From positions 14,786,366-14,850,365 of the forward strand of contig CM069611.1 of the NCBI GenBank assembly GCA_035771175.1: a stretch of 64,000 nucleotides of DNA, given 5' to 3'. The translations under genes were made by a program, and so were the position numbers. The notes below the pieces were generated by a model, which ran no database searches, was not told the origin of the DNA, and saw only the letters and a program-made list of their open reading frames with translations. The DNA comes from Paratinospora sagittata. Lineage: Eukaryota > Streptophyta > Magnoliopsida > Ranunculales > Menispermaceae. This document shows positions 10,919 through 21,819 of the stretch, piece by piece. Each line of letters starts with the position of its first letter. The stretch's first letter is position 1.

Positions 10919-13749
10919 TGTTAATCTAAGCGGTTCATCACTTAACACGTCCCTAAATATACTATAATGAAGTATATTTTGATGATCACAAATATAGTAT
11001 TTTTCGGTGCTAACGAGCGTTTATCAAGATCTCATCCCAGCACCTAAGGAAAGCAAAAAGTTAAGGAACGACTCGATCAAGGAACTCAAAGACATATCCA
11101 GTGGTAAAGATCATTTCAATCAAAAGGACTTCAATGATCACATCTGGATTTCAAGGTCACTTCACTCGAACGATTAGATCAAGCTTCAAGTCTTCATCTT
11201 TCGATCAATGTTCAAGACATTCAATTCAGCTAGAAATGTTTCTTGGAGATCTCATAATAAAGAGTTGGATTTAACGATTATAAGAAATGAAAAATACACA
11301 AAGGGTTTAAGGTATATCCTTCTCTAATCGACATTGCTCAAACGTTTTCCAAAACCATGCACAAATCACTTGCATACTTGCATGTTTTGACCATACGTTT
11401 TACGTTATTTCAAATTATTTATTTCTCTATATTTAATTTGAGATTTATCAAGTTTTTATCCGCATCTATCGTACATTTAATTGCGAGTCAAAACTATTTT
11501 TAAAGAGTCTTTCAAGACACTAATGATTTAGCAGTACTCCTAAACTTGTTAAGACAAGACGTTGATGACTCATTAGGACACTGATAACATTCAAGGTTGA
11601 ATTGAGCTGATTAATCAAGATGCTCACTTGTATAGTAGCGGCCCTCCACTAGTCAACCTCTGAAGTTGTCAAAACGTTGATTCAGTATAAGCTTACTAAA
11701 GGATTTCTAAAGTTCTTCAAAGAATGTATCTTTGAGGACGCTGATAGTTATAAGTTGAATAAACAATCAGAATGCTACCTGGATATGAACGCCCTTACTT
11801 TTGGGAATCAACTTAGTAACTTTCAGGACGTTGATTGTCCTTCAGCGTGCTTGTGTTTGGTTTCAAATGTTTTAAATATGTAGTAGGACGCTTACAAGAG
11901 TTGTAACACCCTCATGCTTTGTTTTATATTTTAAAAGGTAGGATGCTTACTTGGAAAGTAGCACCTCATGCACTTAATTATTTTTAAAACATCACAGGAC
12001 GCTAATTGTGCATTAGTGCCCTCAAGGTTAAGTCGTTTATAGTGTCAAAGTAAATCAGGACGCTTACAAGTTAGTAGCGCCCTCACTTAAGTGTTTTGCA
12101 GGACGCTTACACGTAATGAGCACCCTCAAGGAACAAAATGACAAAGTTGATATTGTGCTTCAGGACACTGATTACGAAATTAGGACTCTAATTCAACAAC
12201 CGTCACTGTTCTAATAAGTACATTGCATCAGTCTACTTTTTCAGAACGAATTGTTGCACAAAGTCCTTTTCAGACTTATTAGAGATCCCCTCTGATACAT
12301 GAATTAAGTTTTTCTAAAACTTTCTTTTTTCATGAAATCTAAAAAGAACCAGAATGTTAGTGAAAATTGTAGTTGCTATTTTCATATAACATTCTAGCCG
12401 TTGTGTGTAAATGTTCATATAATTTGAACTTCAAATGTCTAACGGCTATGTCCTACTAAGCCTATAAATACCAACGCTTAGGACCAAACAACTTGCCAAT
12501 CATTTTGTATTGTGCCAATACTTTTTGAAAGTTAGTCTATGTTAAAATATTTTTCATTATCTAAATTTTCAAGGTATTTTTCACTGATACCTTTACGTAT
12601 TCAAATGATTTTCATACTGAGCTTATTTTCATTTTATCTTTGAAAATCTATTTGATCCGGTATCTACTCAAATTCTTAGCACTGATTCATACTTGATATT
12701 ATTCTTGCTAAAGATAGAATTGGAGATATAGTTCATGAGAAATACAGTTGTACTTGATTTCATATCTTAAGTACTGTATTGAACTCTATCAGTAGTTGCG
12801 TTAACTACTGATCAGTGAACCAGAAGTTTTCATACTTATATTTTATATCTACTTTAAAAATTGTATGTGTCTTTGATTTACATTAGTCCTTCAATTTTCA
12901 AATCAATGTTTATTTGGTATCATATTATTTTCAAAGAAGCACTGATTTTCATATCACATCATTCATGCTTTTCGAAATTGCACTTGAGAAATACTGATTA
13001 TTGAAAGGTAAAAGACTACAAGTGTATTTCAACTTAGCATTACGTATTCATATTTCATATCTTTGTAATGCTATGTAATGAGCTTAATTGTAAAGTCTTC
13101 TACTTCGTAAGAACCAACATTATTATTTTGTAATGCTGGTGCGTTCTGAACTAAAACAACCAGGACAAGTGAATGTAGTTCACTTAATGATTTTAGGATT
13201 GAAATCATGTAAGGTTATCTCTGAACTTGTAAAAGAGGAAAAGATTCATCCTCACACGCAAGTAGGAAACCGTTTCATCCTCATCCTGTAAAAGGATAGG
13301 TGCGTCCTTAACCTGTAAAAGGATAGGTTTTCTCTTAACTTGTAAAAAAAAACGGTTGTTCTTTGTCCCGTAAAAGGATCACGGTTCTTCTTTATCCCGT
13401 AAAAGGAACATGGGTTTCTCCTCATCCTGGAAAAAGGCAATTTGGTTCATCCTTAGCTTGTGAAAGGATAGGTTTGTCTTTAACCTGTAAAAGGGCAGTT
13501 GTAATGATTTGGTTCTCACCCGTAAGAGAATCAGTTAGTGGATTGAGAAAATCCTAATCGGGAGATTAGGTAGTGGACGTAGGCTTGGCGGAACCACTAT
13601 AAATCCTGTGTGTCTCATGTTAGCAATTTAGTCTTAGTTTTATTTTTGCATCCAATTCCAATACACTTATGTATATCACTAAGTTATTGGAAGAGAAATT
13701 TAAAATTGACCATTACACCCAATTCACCCTCTTTTTGGGTGGACCAACA
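10919..13749 (+). repeat. 3' LTR of the LARD-like element
   Basis: 2831 bp, TGTTAATCTAAGCGG to GGACCAACA. It is the most complete copy of this LTR in the window, with the hairpin array at about 11500-12190 and the CCGTAAAAGGA-unit array at 13220-13525. Right of it an inverted LTR fragment starts at once, so the 3' target site cannot be read. ORFs at 11677, 13252 and 13363 are repeat sequence. Confidence 0.8.
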
Positions 13750-14391
13750 GTAGCGTCCTGATAGTTTATTCAACTTATAACTAGTAGCGTCCTTACAAAT
13801 AAAAATCAATTAAAAACTAAGAGAACTTTCAGCGAGCTGAAACTAAGTCAGCATCCTGACACTTTCAAAGGTTAACTAAAAGGAAGTCGTTATTTACAAG
13901 TAAGCATCCTTATGAATTAGTTCAAATAAACCTTGAGCGTCCTAATATTTTATCAGCGTCTTGACTTATCAAGTCCAGGAGGGCGCTGCCAAAACATTAG
14001 CGTTCTGAAAGATTCTTTAAAAATGGTTTTTGATTTCTCGATTAAAACTCGATAAGGCATGATATTTTCGAATTAAATCAAATACGCAAACGATTGAAAA
14101 TCAATTCGATTAAAACATGCAGTCATGCATATTGCTAAATCAAATGGTATAAAAGGTTCTACAACCTATCATAATCTAATCATACTACCGAACATCGTCA
14201 AATGATCATGGCTTCAAGTAGATCTTTAATACGCCCGTCATGCATCATTGATTCTTTTGAAACCTTCAAATAAGATTAGATATGTCATGTATTCAATACT
14301 ATCATAAACAGAATGTGGTTTGTAATCATCAAAATATCTTTCATATTATGGACATATTCTTGTGAGGGACGTGAGGATAATTGGTTCAACA
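13750..14391 (-). repeat. Inverted LTR fragment 1 (GGACGCT family)
   Basis: Reverse-strand copy of the first part of a GGACGCT-type LTR (AGCGTCCTGATAG.., AGGAGGGCGCTG..). It ends GGTTCAACA at 14391, which on the minus strand is a TGTTGAACC LTR start. Its left end is broken at the 3' LTR of the previous element. Confidence 0.6.
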
Positions 14392-15314
14392 TTAAACACA
14401 TGGTTCATGAATCAAAAGATATCTCTGACAAATCCAAAAAGTTGATTTTTGTACGAAAGATGTTTTGAAAAGTGGTTCAAAAAGATGTATGAGTCAAAAT
14501 AGCAAAAATATTATTTTTGTCATTTTGTTCTTTGAGGGCGCTTATGAATCATAAGCGTCCTGTTGAATAGTGAAGTGAGGGCGCTACTAAATCGTAAGCG
14601 TCCTCACTTACTTTGACTATTAAAATGACTAAACTATGAGGACGGTAATAGACAATTAGCGTCCTGTTTTGTTTTAAAACATTTAAACACATGAGGGCGC
14701 TACTTCCTAGTAAGCATCCTAACATTTGAAAACACTACTAAGTGCGTTGAAGGACAATCAGCGTGCTAAAAGTTATTTAGTTGTTTCTAAATATGAGGGT
14801 GCTCCTATCCAGGCAGCATCCTGACAGTTTTTCCAACTCATAACTATCAGTGTCCTCAAAGATAAAATCTTTGAAGAGCTAAGAGAACTTTCTGCAACCT
14901 GAAACACAATCAGTGTGCTGACAACTTCAAAGGTTGACTCTAGGTGTGGTCATTACTTGCAAGTAAGCTTCCTGATGAATCAATTCAATTTAACCTTGAA
15001 TGAATGTCAGCGTCCTAATATTTCATCAGCGTCCTGACTTATCAAGTCCAGGAGGGTGCTGCTAAAACATTATCGTTCTGAAAGATTCTTAAAAATGATT
15101 TTTGATTTTTCGTTTAAAGCTCGATAAATACGATTGAAAACAAGATATTTTCGAATAAATCAAATACTTTGGAAATCGTTAAAATACCTTTAAAATATAA
15201 CGATCGAAACATGCAATTGATTAAATCTTGCTGAGAGAAATTTGATCTATAGTCTTTACATTCTAAGTACTAAAAGTCTTGGAACTTTTATTGTGATATT
15301 CAATAGGCTTGTGA
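14392..15314 (-). repeat. Inverted LTR fragment 2 (GGACGCT family)
   Basis: Runs parallel to 34875-35784 of the copia LTR further right: shared phrases TTGATTTTGTACG, GAGGGCGCTACTAA.TCGTAAGCGTCCT, ATTCAATAGGCTTGTGA. It contains at least eight GAGGGCGCT / AGCGTCCT half-hairpins. It is cut at 15314, where gypsy pol sequence begins. Confidence 0.6.
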
Positions 15315-15334
15315 GCCTATGCCAATCAACTCTG

Positions 15335-16905
15335 CCTGCTCTATCGGCCCAATAATTATACATATCAAAGTCAGGATCATGCTACTGCAGATCATTGAAC
15401 CTCTAAATATGAATGTCGATAAGCTGCACATGGATTTGGGCACAAATATCAACATGTGGAGCTATAGAGAGTACACTCATCATAGTAACTCTCTCTAATA
15501 AATGCCACTCATAGGCCATTTGGCTAGCCACCACACTGGTTTCTGTCTGCTTTCTGCTCAGTGCATCTGCAACTACATTGGTTTTCCAAGGATGATACTC
15601 CAGTGTGAAGTCATAATTCTTCAGGAATTTAAGTCATCTTCTATGTCTCATATTCAGCTCTTTCTGATCAAATAAATACTTTAGACTCTTATGATCTGAA
15701 TATAGTGTGAACTTTTCTCCATACAGGTAATGCTTCCACAATTTCAAAGCAAAGACAACTGCAGCCAACTCTAAGTCATGCACAGGGTAATTCTTCTCAT
15801 GCATCTTTAACAGTCTAGATGCATAAGCTACCACTCCACCCTTCTGCATCAATACACAACCCAAACCTGAATGAGACACATTTGTATAAATCACCAACTC
15901 TCTACCAGGCTCTGAAAGTATCAATACTGGTGCAGTAGTCAATTTTCTTTTCAGTTCTGTGAAAGCTTCTTCACATGCTACAGTTCACACAAATGATACG
16001 TTTTTCTGAGTCAATCTGGTAAGTGGAGTTGTCAGTTTCGCAAAACTTTCCACAAATTATCTGTAATAACCAGCTAATCCCAAAAAACTACGTATCTCTG
16101 TCTCTGTGGTTGGTCTTCGCCAATTGACAATAGCCTAAACCTTAGCAGAATCAACAGATATTCCCTCTGCACTGACCACATGACTTAGAAATTTAACTTC
16201 ATTTATCCAAAACTCACATTTACTAAGCTTGGCATACAGCCTATGCTCTCTCAGTGTCCTTAAAGTAATAAGGAGGTGTTGCTCATGTTCCTCCCGAGTC
16301 TTGGAATAAATGAGAATATCATCAATGAACACAATGATAAACTGATCAAGATATGGTTTAAATACCCTCTGCATCAAGTCCATAAACATGGTAGGTGCAT
16401 TGGTTAAACCAAAGGGCATCACTAGAAACTCATAGTGTCCATATCTCATTCTGAAGGATGTCTTCGGTATATCCTCCTCTCTGATTCTCAACTGATGGTA
16501 CCCTAATCGTAGGTCGATCTTTGAAAAGAATTTGGCCTTATTCAGTTGATCAAACAAATCATCAATTCATAGGAGAGGATACTTATTTTTCACTGTCACC
16601 TTGTTTAACTGACGCCAGTCTATACACAGACGTAGACTTTCGTCTTTCCTCTTCACAAACAGTACAGGTATGCACCCCAAGGTGACATACTGGGGTAATA
16701 AGCCTTTTTTCCATCAACTCATCAAGTTGTACCTTGAGTACTTGTAACTCTTTAGGTGTCATTCTATATGGAAGAATAAAGATAGGTTTTCTATTGGGCA
16801 TCAGTTCTATAATAAAGTCTATCTCTCGTTCAGGTGGTAATCCCAGTAAATCATCAGGAAACACATCTGGGTAATCACACACCACAAGAATCTCAGACAA
16901 CTGTA
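15335..16905 (-). pseudogene. Gypsy reverse transcriptase-RNase H remnant
   Basis: Read from 16900 down: the RT N-terminus ([37 protein letters not shown]), a frame-disrupted stretch near 16650-16560 where the [18 protein letters not shown] frame is a shifted version of the usual PWGAP segment, then the core RT (16557-16135) with [22 protein letters not shown] and the catalytic FIDDILIYS. After stops follows RNase H (15942-15634: [48 protein letters not shown]) and the linker with VVADALSRKQ (about 15560). The usual RNase H DAS is NVS here, so the catalytic Asp is lost. It is non-functional. Confidence 0.85.
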
Positions 16906-17026
16906 TACCCTGTTCCTTATCTCCCTAAGGCTTTAAACCAACCAATATTTCCATCTCCTCATTGGTCACAATCCTAACTGTAGTAGGGGGTTTAGAGGTA
17001 TCCATACCTCTGTAAGTAAGTAATTG

Positions 17027-17404
17027 CTAACCAGGTATCTGGAATATCACCATTTTGGAAAAGCAGTCAACTAAGGCATGATAAGCAGCTAGCCAATCCA
17101 TACCTAGGATGGCATCAAATTCCAGAATTTCTAATACCCTAAGGTCAACTGTCATTTCATGTCCCTCATATCTGACAACACAGTTTTGACAAACCATTTT
17201 TGGATAGATTATTTTCCCTGCTGTTGTACTTAAAATCAATGGTGTACTAGCCCTAACACGAGTCAAATGTAATCTATCTACCATGTGACCAGCAATAAAA
17301 GATAAAGAAGATCCAGCATCAATCAAGATATACATCATCACATCATAGATATTGATCATACCTTCAATCAGGGTCTTACTAGCATCCGAATCTAGTTCAG
17401 TCAC
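17027..17404 (-). pseudogene. Gypsy aspartic protease domain
   Basis: 125-residue open stretch with the retropepsin pattern: active site ILIDAGSSLSFIAG (Asp-Ala-Gly rather than the usual Asp-Thr/Ser-Gly), and the downstream ILGMDWLAAYHALVDC signature. The same DAGS triad occurs in the sister element at 59190. In-frame stops separate it from gag upstream and RT downstream. Confidence 0.8.
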
Positions 17405-18245
17405 AGCTCTTGCCTGTTCTCATATGCCAGAAGGTGTAGTAGTAGTTGGAATAATCGAGGTCTTCGGAACAGACTGAAAAGGACATTGAATAACCTTGTG
17501 GCCCTTCATGCCACATATGTAACATATCGGCGGAGGACGTGGAGTGGAAGATGCGGTCCGGGACTTTGTGCCCAAAACTGGAAACCAACTCTATCCTGAC
17601 CCTTTTTGTTGAGGTCATGGCGGTTTCACAATAGAATAACTTTGAGGTCTCCCTACTGCCAGTGCGCCTCTGCTTGCCGATGGTGGTGGTAATGTGGAAA
17701 TGGTGGTAATGGTGCCACAAGAGTCACAAATGGCTCGCCTCCACTGGTTGTTCCAATCATCTTAGCTTTCTTGGCATCTGTCTATTGCTTCCTACCTCAT
17801 CTGCCTTTCTTATTTCCCAAGAATGGTAGATATAACTCTGGAACAACTAACTGTGTCGGATGTACTGGCTGTACTATCTTAACAACTGGCCAAGCTACAA
17901 CTGCCAAGCTTCAAAAGCCAATTTTTTGCCACTTCCAATGTCAAACTATCAGGAAAAGAGGGTTGATCTTGCCTCTTAAAAGCTTTCATCACCTCTTCAT
18001 ATCTTTCTTTCTCTTTATTCTTTTCAATTTCAAGATCAACTATCTGGACTTTAGCCACATGCTCAGTTGCACGTGCGCCAACACTGTCGGATCCAGCATC
18101 AGGGATTACTGATGTTGCAAGCCTCTGCCTATCTTCGTGCATCTTTGCCATCATCTCAATGATTTGATCATTCTATTATTGTTGGGCAGGTAATTCTTCC
18201 TCTAGTTTTCGGATCCTTTCTCGATTAGTAGAATCCATGATCAAC
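17405..18245 (-). pseudogene. Gypsy gag remnant with zinc knuckle
   Basis: From 18237 (MDSTNRERIRKLEEEL) the N-terminal coiled coil and start of the capsid (EEVMKAFKRQDQPSFPDSLT) are readable. The bulk of the capsid domain is then missing, and the frame resumes with a CCHC zinc knuckle CYICGMKGHKVIQC (about 17490-17535). Compared with the sister gag at 57914-59100, roughly 150 codons are deleted. The plus-strand ORF at 17771-18112 is its antisense shadow. Confidence 0.75.
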
Positions 18246-18407
18246 TCTGATTATCTTTTTTCAATCTGGAAATTACAGATACAAGAGACAATTAATCAAA
18301 TGATCAGGATACTTATTCATAATCTAGCTACCAATAAAATAAACTCATACATACAAATATAATGTAATAGAGCTTTTATCTTTCAAGGCTTTTAATCTTA
18401 ATCTTAC

Positions 18408-18419
18408 GCTCTGATACCA
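18408..18419 (-). other. Primer binding site (initiator-Met tRNA)
   Basis: Minus strand TGGTATCAGAGC, a perfect match to the tRNA-iMet complement, four bases from the LTR edge at 18424. Confidence 0.9.
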
Positions 18420-18423
18420 ACAT

Positions 18424-20630
18424 TGTCGCAACCCACTCCGTATGAGTGATGTCACGACGGGCACAGGATACGATATACATCATGTGACGGAGTATATAAT
18501 ACCCTGTCAACCTTATCCAAACTCACATCCAATTTTTTCTCAAAATTTTGACAGTCTCCTTTGTTTATTGGTCATATCACAACCTAATTATCACAAGTCA
18601 AACGCAATCACAATTTAAATATGATCATTCACATTACTACACATCATCTAAACTTCACATTTCCACATTTATACATCTATGTAAGACTATTCACGTACAA
18701 TTATCTAAAACTCTCTTCTCACATTTCATCTATGTGATATGTATACATAGATAGTGTTATTATTTACACTATTATTCAAAATAGTATTTAAACATACTAG
18801 TATTCTCAAACATTTATATACATACAAACAGTAGAAGGAATCTCTATCCTTCGCGCGCCTTCCCTTTGCCCTTGGGGTTCGAACATGAAATGTTTGAGAA
18901 TTGGGTGAGCAACCACAGCTCAACAAATATTCCTAACTATGGCATCATATATGCATTTAATAAAAATCACATGAATCAATACATTCAAATCTCATTCAAA
19001 CATGCATGAAACATTTCATAATACATACATGCCTATAAGTAATTCCTAAACATGCAGGGTTACAACAAAATCAAACAATATCCCTCCTGCTGCTAATAGA
19101 GCGGGTATGCGCTCCTTATTATACATTTATAAGGAGTCTACGCTCGGAACTCTTATTACCCAATTTTCTGCTATGAGTCATTTTAAATTAGGACTTAATC
19201 CCAATTCCAATCAGAAACTATCACTCGGATCATGAGATTATTCAATTCTCATGCGGAGTCTTTTGGAAATGATCCCATGTTTTAGGTTTCTCTAGCAAGG
19301 CCAAAACATGCTCCAAGGTCAAATATTTTCATGAATTTAAAACAATGCAATAAATACATATATTCATGATTTGAAACACACAATTTATATTATACACTGC
19401 CATATACAAGGAACCAAATTAAAGAGATACTCACAGTGGTACATTGTAGACCTACTCTCTACGACCACTCTACTATTCGTATCCAATCAACAATATAATC
19501 CTGTCACATATTCATTTCCAGATAATCAATAATTAATTATCAAATTATTATATCTATTTGTTTTTCAATTATTCGTTAAAATCTAACTATCCAATTAATT
19601 CTCATAATTCCATTTTAGTATAAAATTCACGTGAGGCGTTCCAAATATTTTACACGGCCCTCATGATAATTTTTAAGGCAATGGACAGTAGAAACAAGCC
19701 TTTCAACCACATTTCCACTAATATCTAAGTTTATCATATTTACAGAATTTAGTCAGACATCTATTAAAAATATTAATCGAAACCCAAAAATCATAATTTT
19801 GGTATCGAAATGTCCGAAATTCTGTTTCCTATAATTCTATGGTTTCAAACCGGGATTTCACCAGAGTTTGGCATGGTTCTAAAGGCCCCCAGTGTCAAAT
19901 TTGGCTTCTGGCAGCTGTACCGGTGCTAATAACACTCATAGACACAAACAAATCATATATCTAGTATCTACACATCTATAGGAGTCATATTATATCATTT
20001 CTACGTGTTTCCACTCAAAGTGAGTCCAAACCTCATTTTTGGAAATACTGTAAAACACCTCCTATAGCAAAAATTATACCGATAGAAACGTCACACGTAG
20101 CTTAAATTGCAATTTTGCAACGAAAAACGGTGAAAATAGCTTACCGACACGTCGAATTTGGCCTCGAAATAGCGTTTCTCCCGTTCATTCTTATTTCTCC
20201 TCTCTTCTCTGTACGCTCTCCCTCTTTTCTTCTTTAACTTCTTTAGTTTTACAAACACCTTAATTTAAAGAGAAAAGATGAGCATGAGGTTTATTTGATC
20301 CCTTGCTACACAATATTAATTAATAAGGCAACTCCCACATCATTTCATTTTATTTACACCAATTAATAATACCATCTCCTTCACTATCTTTATTTAAGTT
20401 AATTTCATCATATCCTTATCTAACTCCAATTCACATATTTAATTCACTTAATTTAATTCACATATTTATATGACAACTCACATATTTAATTTATACCATT
20501 TAATTTATGTATTTAGCACTTATTCTCATACATACATACACTTGACTCTTACGTATGTATACGCATATTATATACCTCGATATACACGTAAGCCAACGTA
20601 TATATGTAATTAAAACTATGGGGTGTTATA
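18424..20630 (-). repeat. 5' LTR of the truncated gypsy element
   Basis: 2.2 kb. On the plus strand it begins TGTCGCAACCCACTCC and ends GGGGTGTTATA; the minus strand thus starts TATAACACCCC, a decayed TGTAACACCC as in the LTR at 55181. It carries no gene; small ORFs at 18548 and 18726 have no recognisable product. Confidence 0.75.
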
Positions 20631-21385
20631 GTCCTGACTTACTTTATGATAAGAACGACTAAATCATGAGGTCGTTAATTCACAGTTAGCGTCATGCTTT
20701 GTTTTAAAACATTAAAAACAATACTAAGCACACTGAAGGACAATCAGCGTCCGGAAATTTATCAAGTTGGTCTTAAGATGAGGGCACTCCTATCCAGCAG
20801 CGTCTTGATAGTTTTTCTAACTTATAATTATTAACATCCTCAAAGAGAAGATCTCTGAAGAACTTGGAGAACTTTCAGCGAGCTGATACTAAATCAACGT
20901 CGTGACAACTTCACATGTTGACTTAAGTGAGGCCGCTACTTACAAGTAAGTGTCCTGATGAATCAGTTCAATTCAACCTTAAATGAAATCAGCCTCCTAA
21001 TATTTCATCAGCGTCCTAACTAATCAAGTCCAGGAGGGCATTTCTAAGACATTAGCATCTTGAAAAACTCTTAAAAACAATTTTTGGTTTTTCGTTTAAA
21101 GCTCAATTAAAATCACGATATTTTTGGATTAAATCAAATACTTTAGAATGATTGAGAGATTAAATTACTTGAATATATCTATAAAATATATCGATCAAAA
21201 CATGTAAGAAATATTTGCGATTTTGAAAAATGTGCAAGTGATTTGTGCGTGGTTTTGAACAACGTTTGAGCAATAAAGAATAAAGAAAGATACCTTACAT
21301 TCTTTATGTGTTCTTCTCATGATTTCACATTCAACTTTTCTTTATGAGATCTTCAAAAGTATCATTGCACTTGAGTTGAGCGTTG
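20631..21385 (-). repeat. Inverted LTR, left part (split by copia element)
   Basis: GGACGCT-family LTR in reverse orientation (AGCGTCATGCTTTG, GAGGGCACTCC, AGCGTCCTAACTAATC). It ends in ..GAGTTGAGCGTTG at the target site of the copia element and continues at 38682. The left side is truncated at the gypsy LTR edge. Confidence 0.75.
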
Positions 21386-21819
21386 TGATAGACACCCAAA
21401 AGGGGGGGTGAATTGGGTGTTGAAGGATTTTTCAGAATCTTTTACAAATACTTGGAATGCTTGAATAAACAATAACACTGGATTATAGATAAAGCAGTAA
21501 AATAGACAATGAACAGCGATATATAGTGGTTCAGCTTCCCAATAAGCCTACCTCCACTACCTAGTCTCCCCGACTAGGATTTCCAGAACTCTTCACTAAA
21601 CTGATCCTACTTCACGGGTGAGGATCAAACCAATTACAAACATCGATCCTCCTCAGGAGAGTCTTCCCAACTAGCACACTTGCTAGATTTCAGTAATACA
21701 TCAGTTTATCAATAAGCAATTTGTTCAACAAGGGAACAAACTCCAAGAAAAAAATGAACAACAACTTTAAATGATTTCTTGCAGGATTTCTCAGCCACTA
21801 TAGTAACAAAAAGATATGT

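Larger units (their letters stand above)
2795..13749 (+). mobile_element. Non-autonomous Sirevirus-like LTR element (LARD-like)
   Basis: A plus-strand LTR element: 5' LTR 2795-5578, PBS 5581-5591, a short ORF from 5946, non-coding interior, multiple polypurine tracts at 10700-10918, and 3' LTR 10919-13749. No protease, integrase, reverse transcriptase or RNase H reading frame is seen in any frame. It therefore needs proteins in trans, fitting a large retrotransposon derivative. Its LTR ends (CCCAACTCACCCCC..GGACCAACA), iMet PBS and AAGGGGGAG tracts match Sirevirus (Maximus lineage) copia elements, which are the probable helpers. No target duplication can be read because the 5' end is lost. 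A solo LTR (6305-9026) is nested in its ORF. Confidence 0.7.
15315..20630 (-). mobile_element. Ty3/gypsy element remnant, 3' half lost
   Basis: Minus-strand gypsy element in the order LTR (20630-18424), PBS, gag, protease, RT, RNase H, and the linker leading toward integrase. It ends abruptly at 15314, so integrase and the 3' LTR are gone. Protein and LTR sequences closely resemble the element at 55181-61759; they are two members of one family. It sits between pieces of GGACGCT-type LTR. Confidence 0.85.

Noticed and set aside
17771..18112. 113-residue plus-strand ORF
   Set aside because: Antisense shadow of the gypsy gag on the minus strand.
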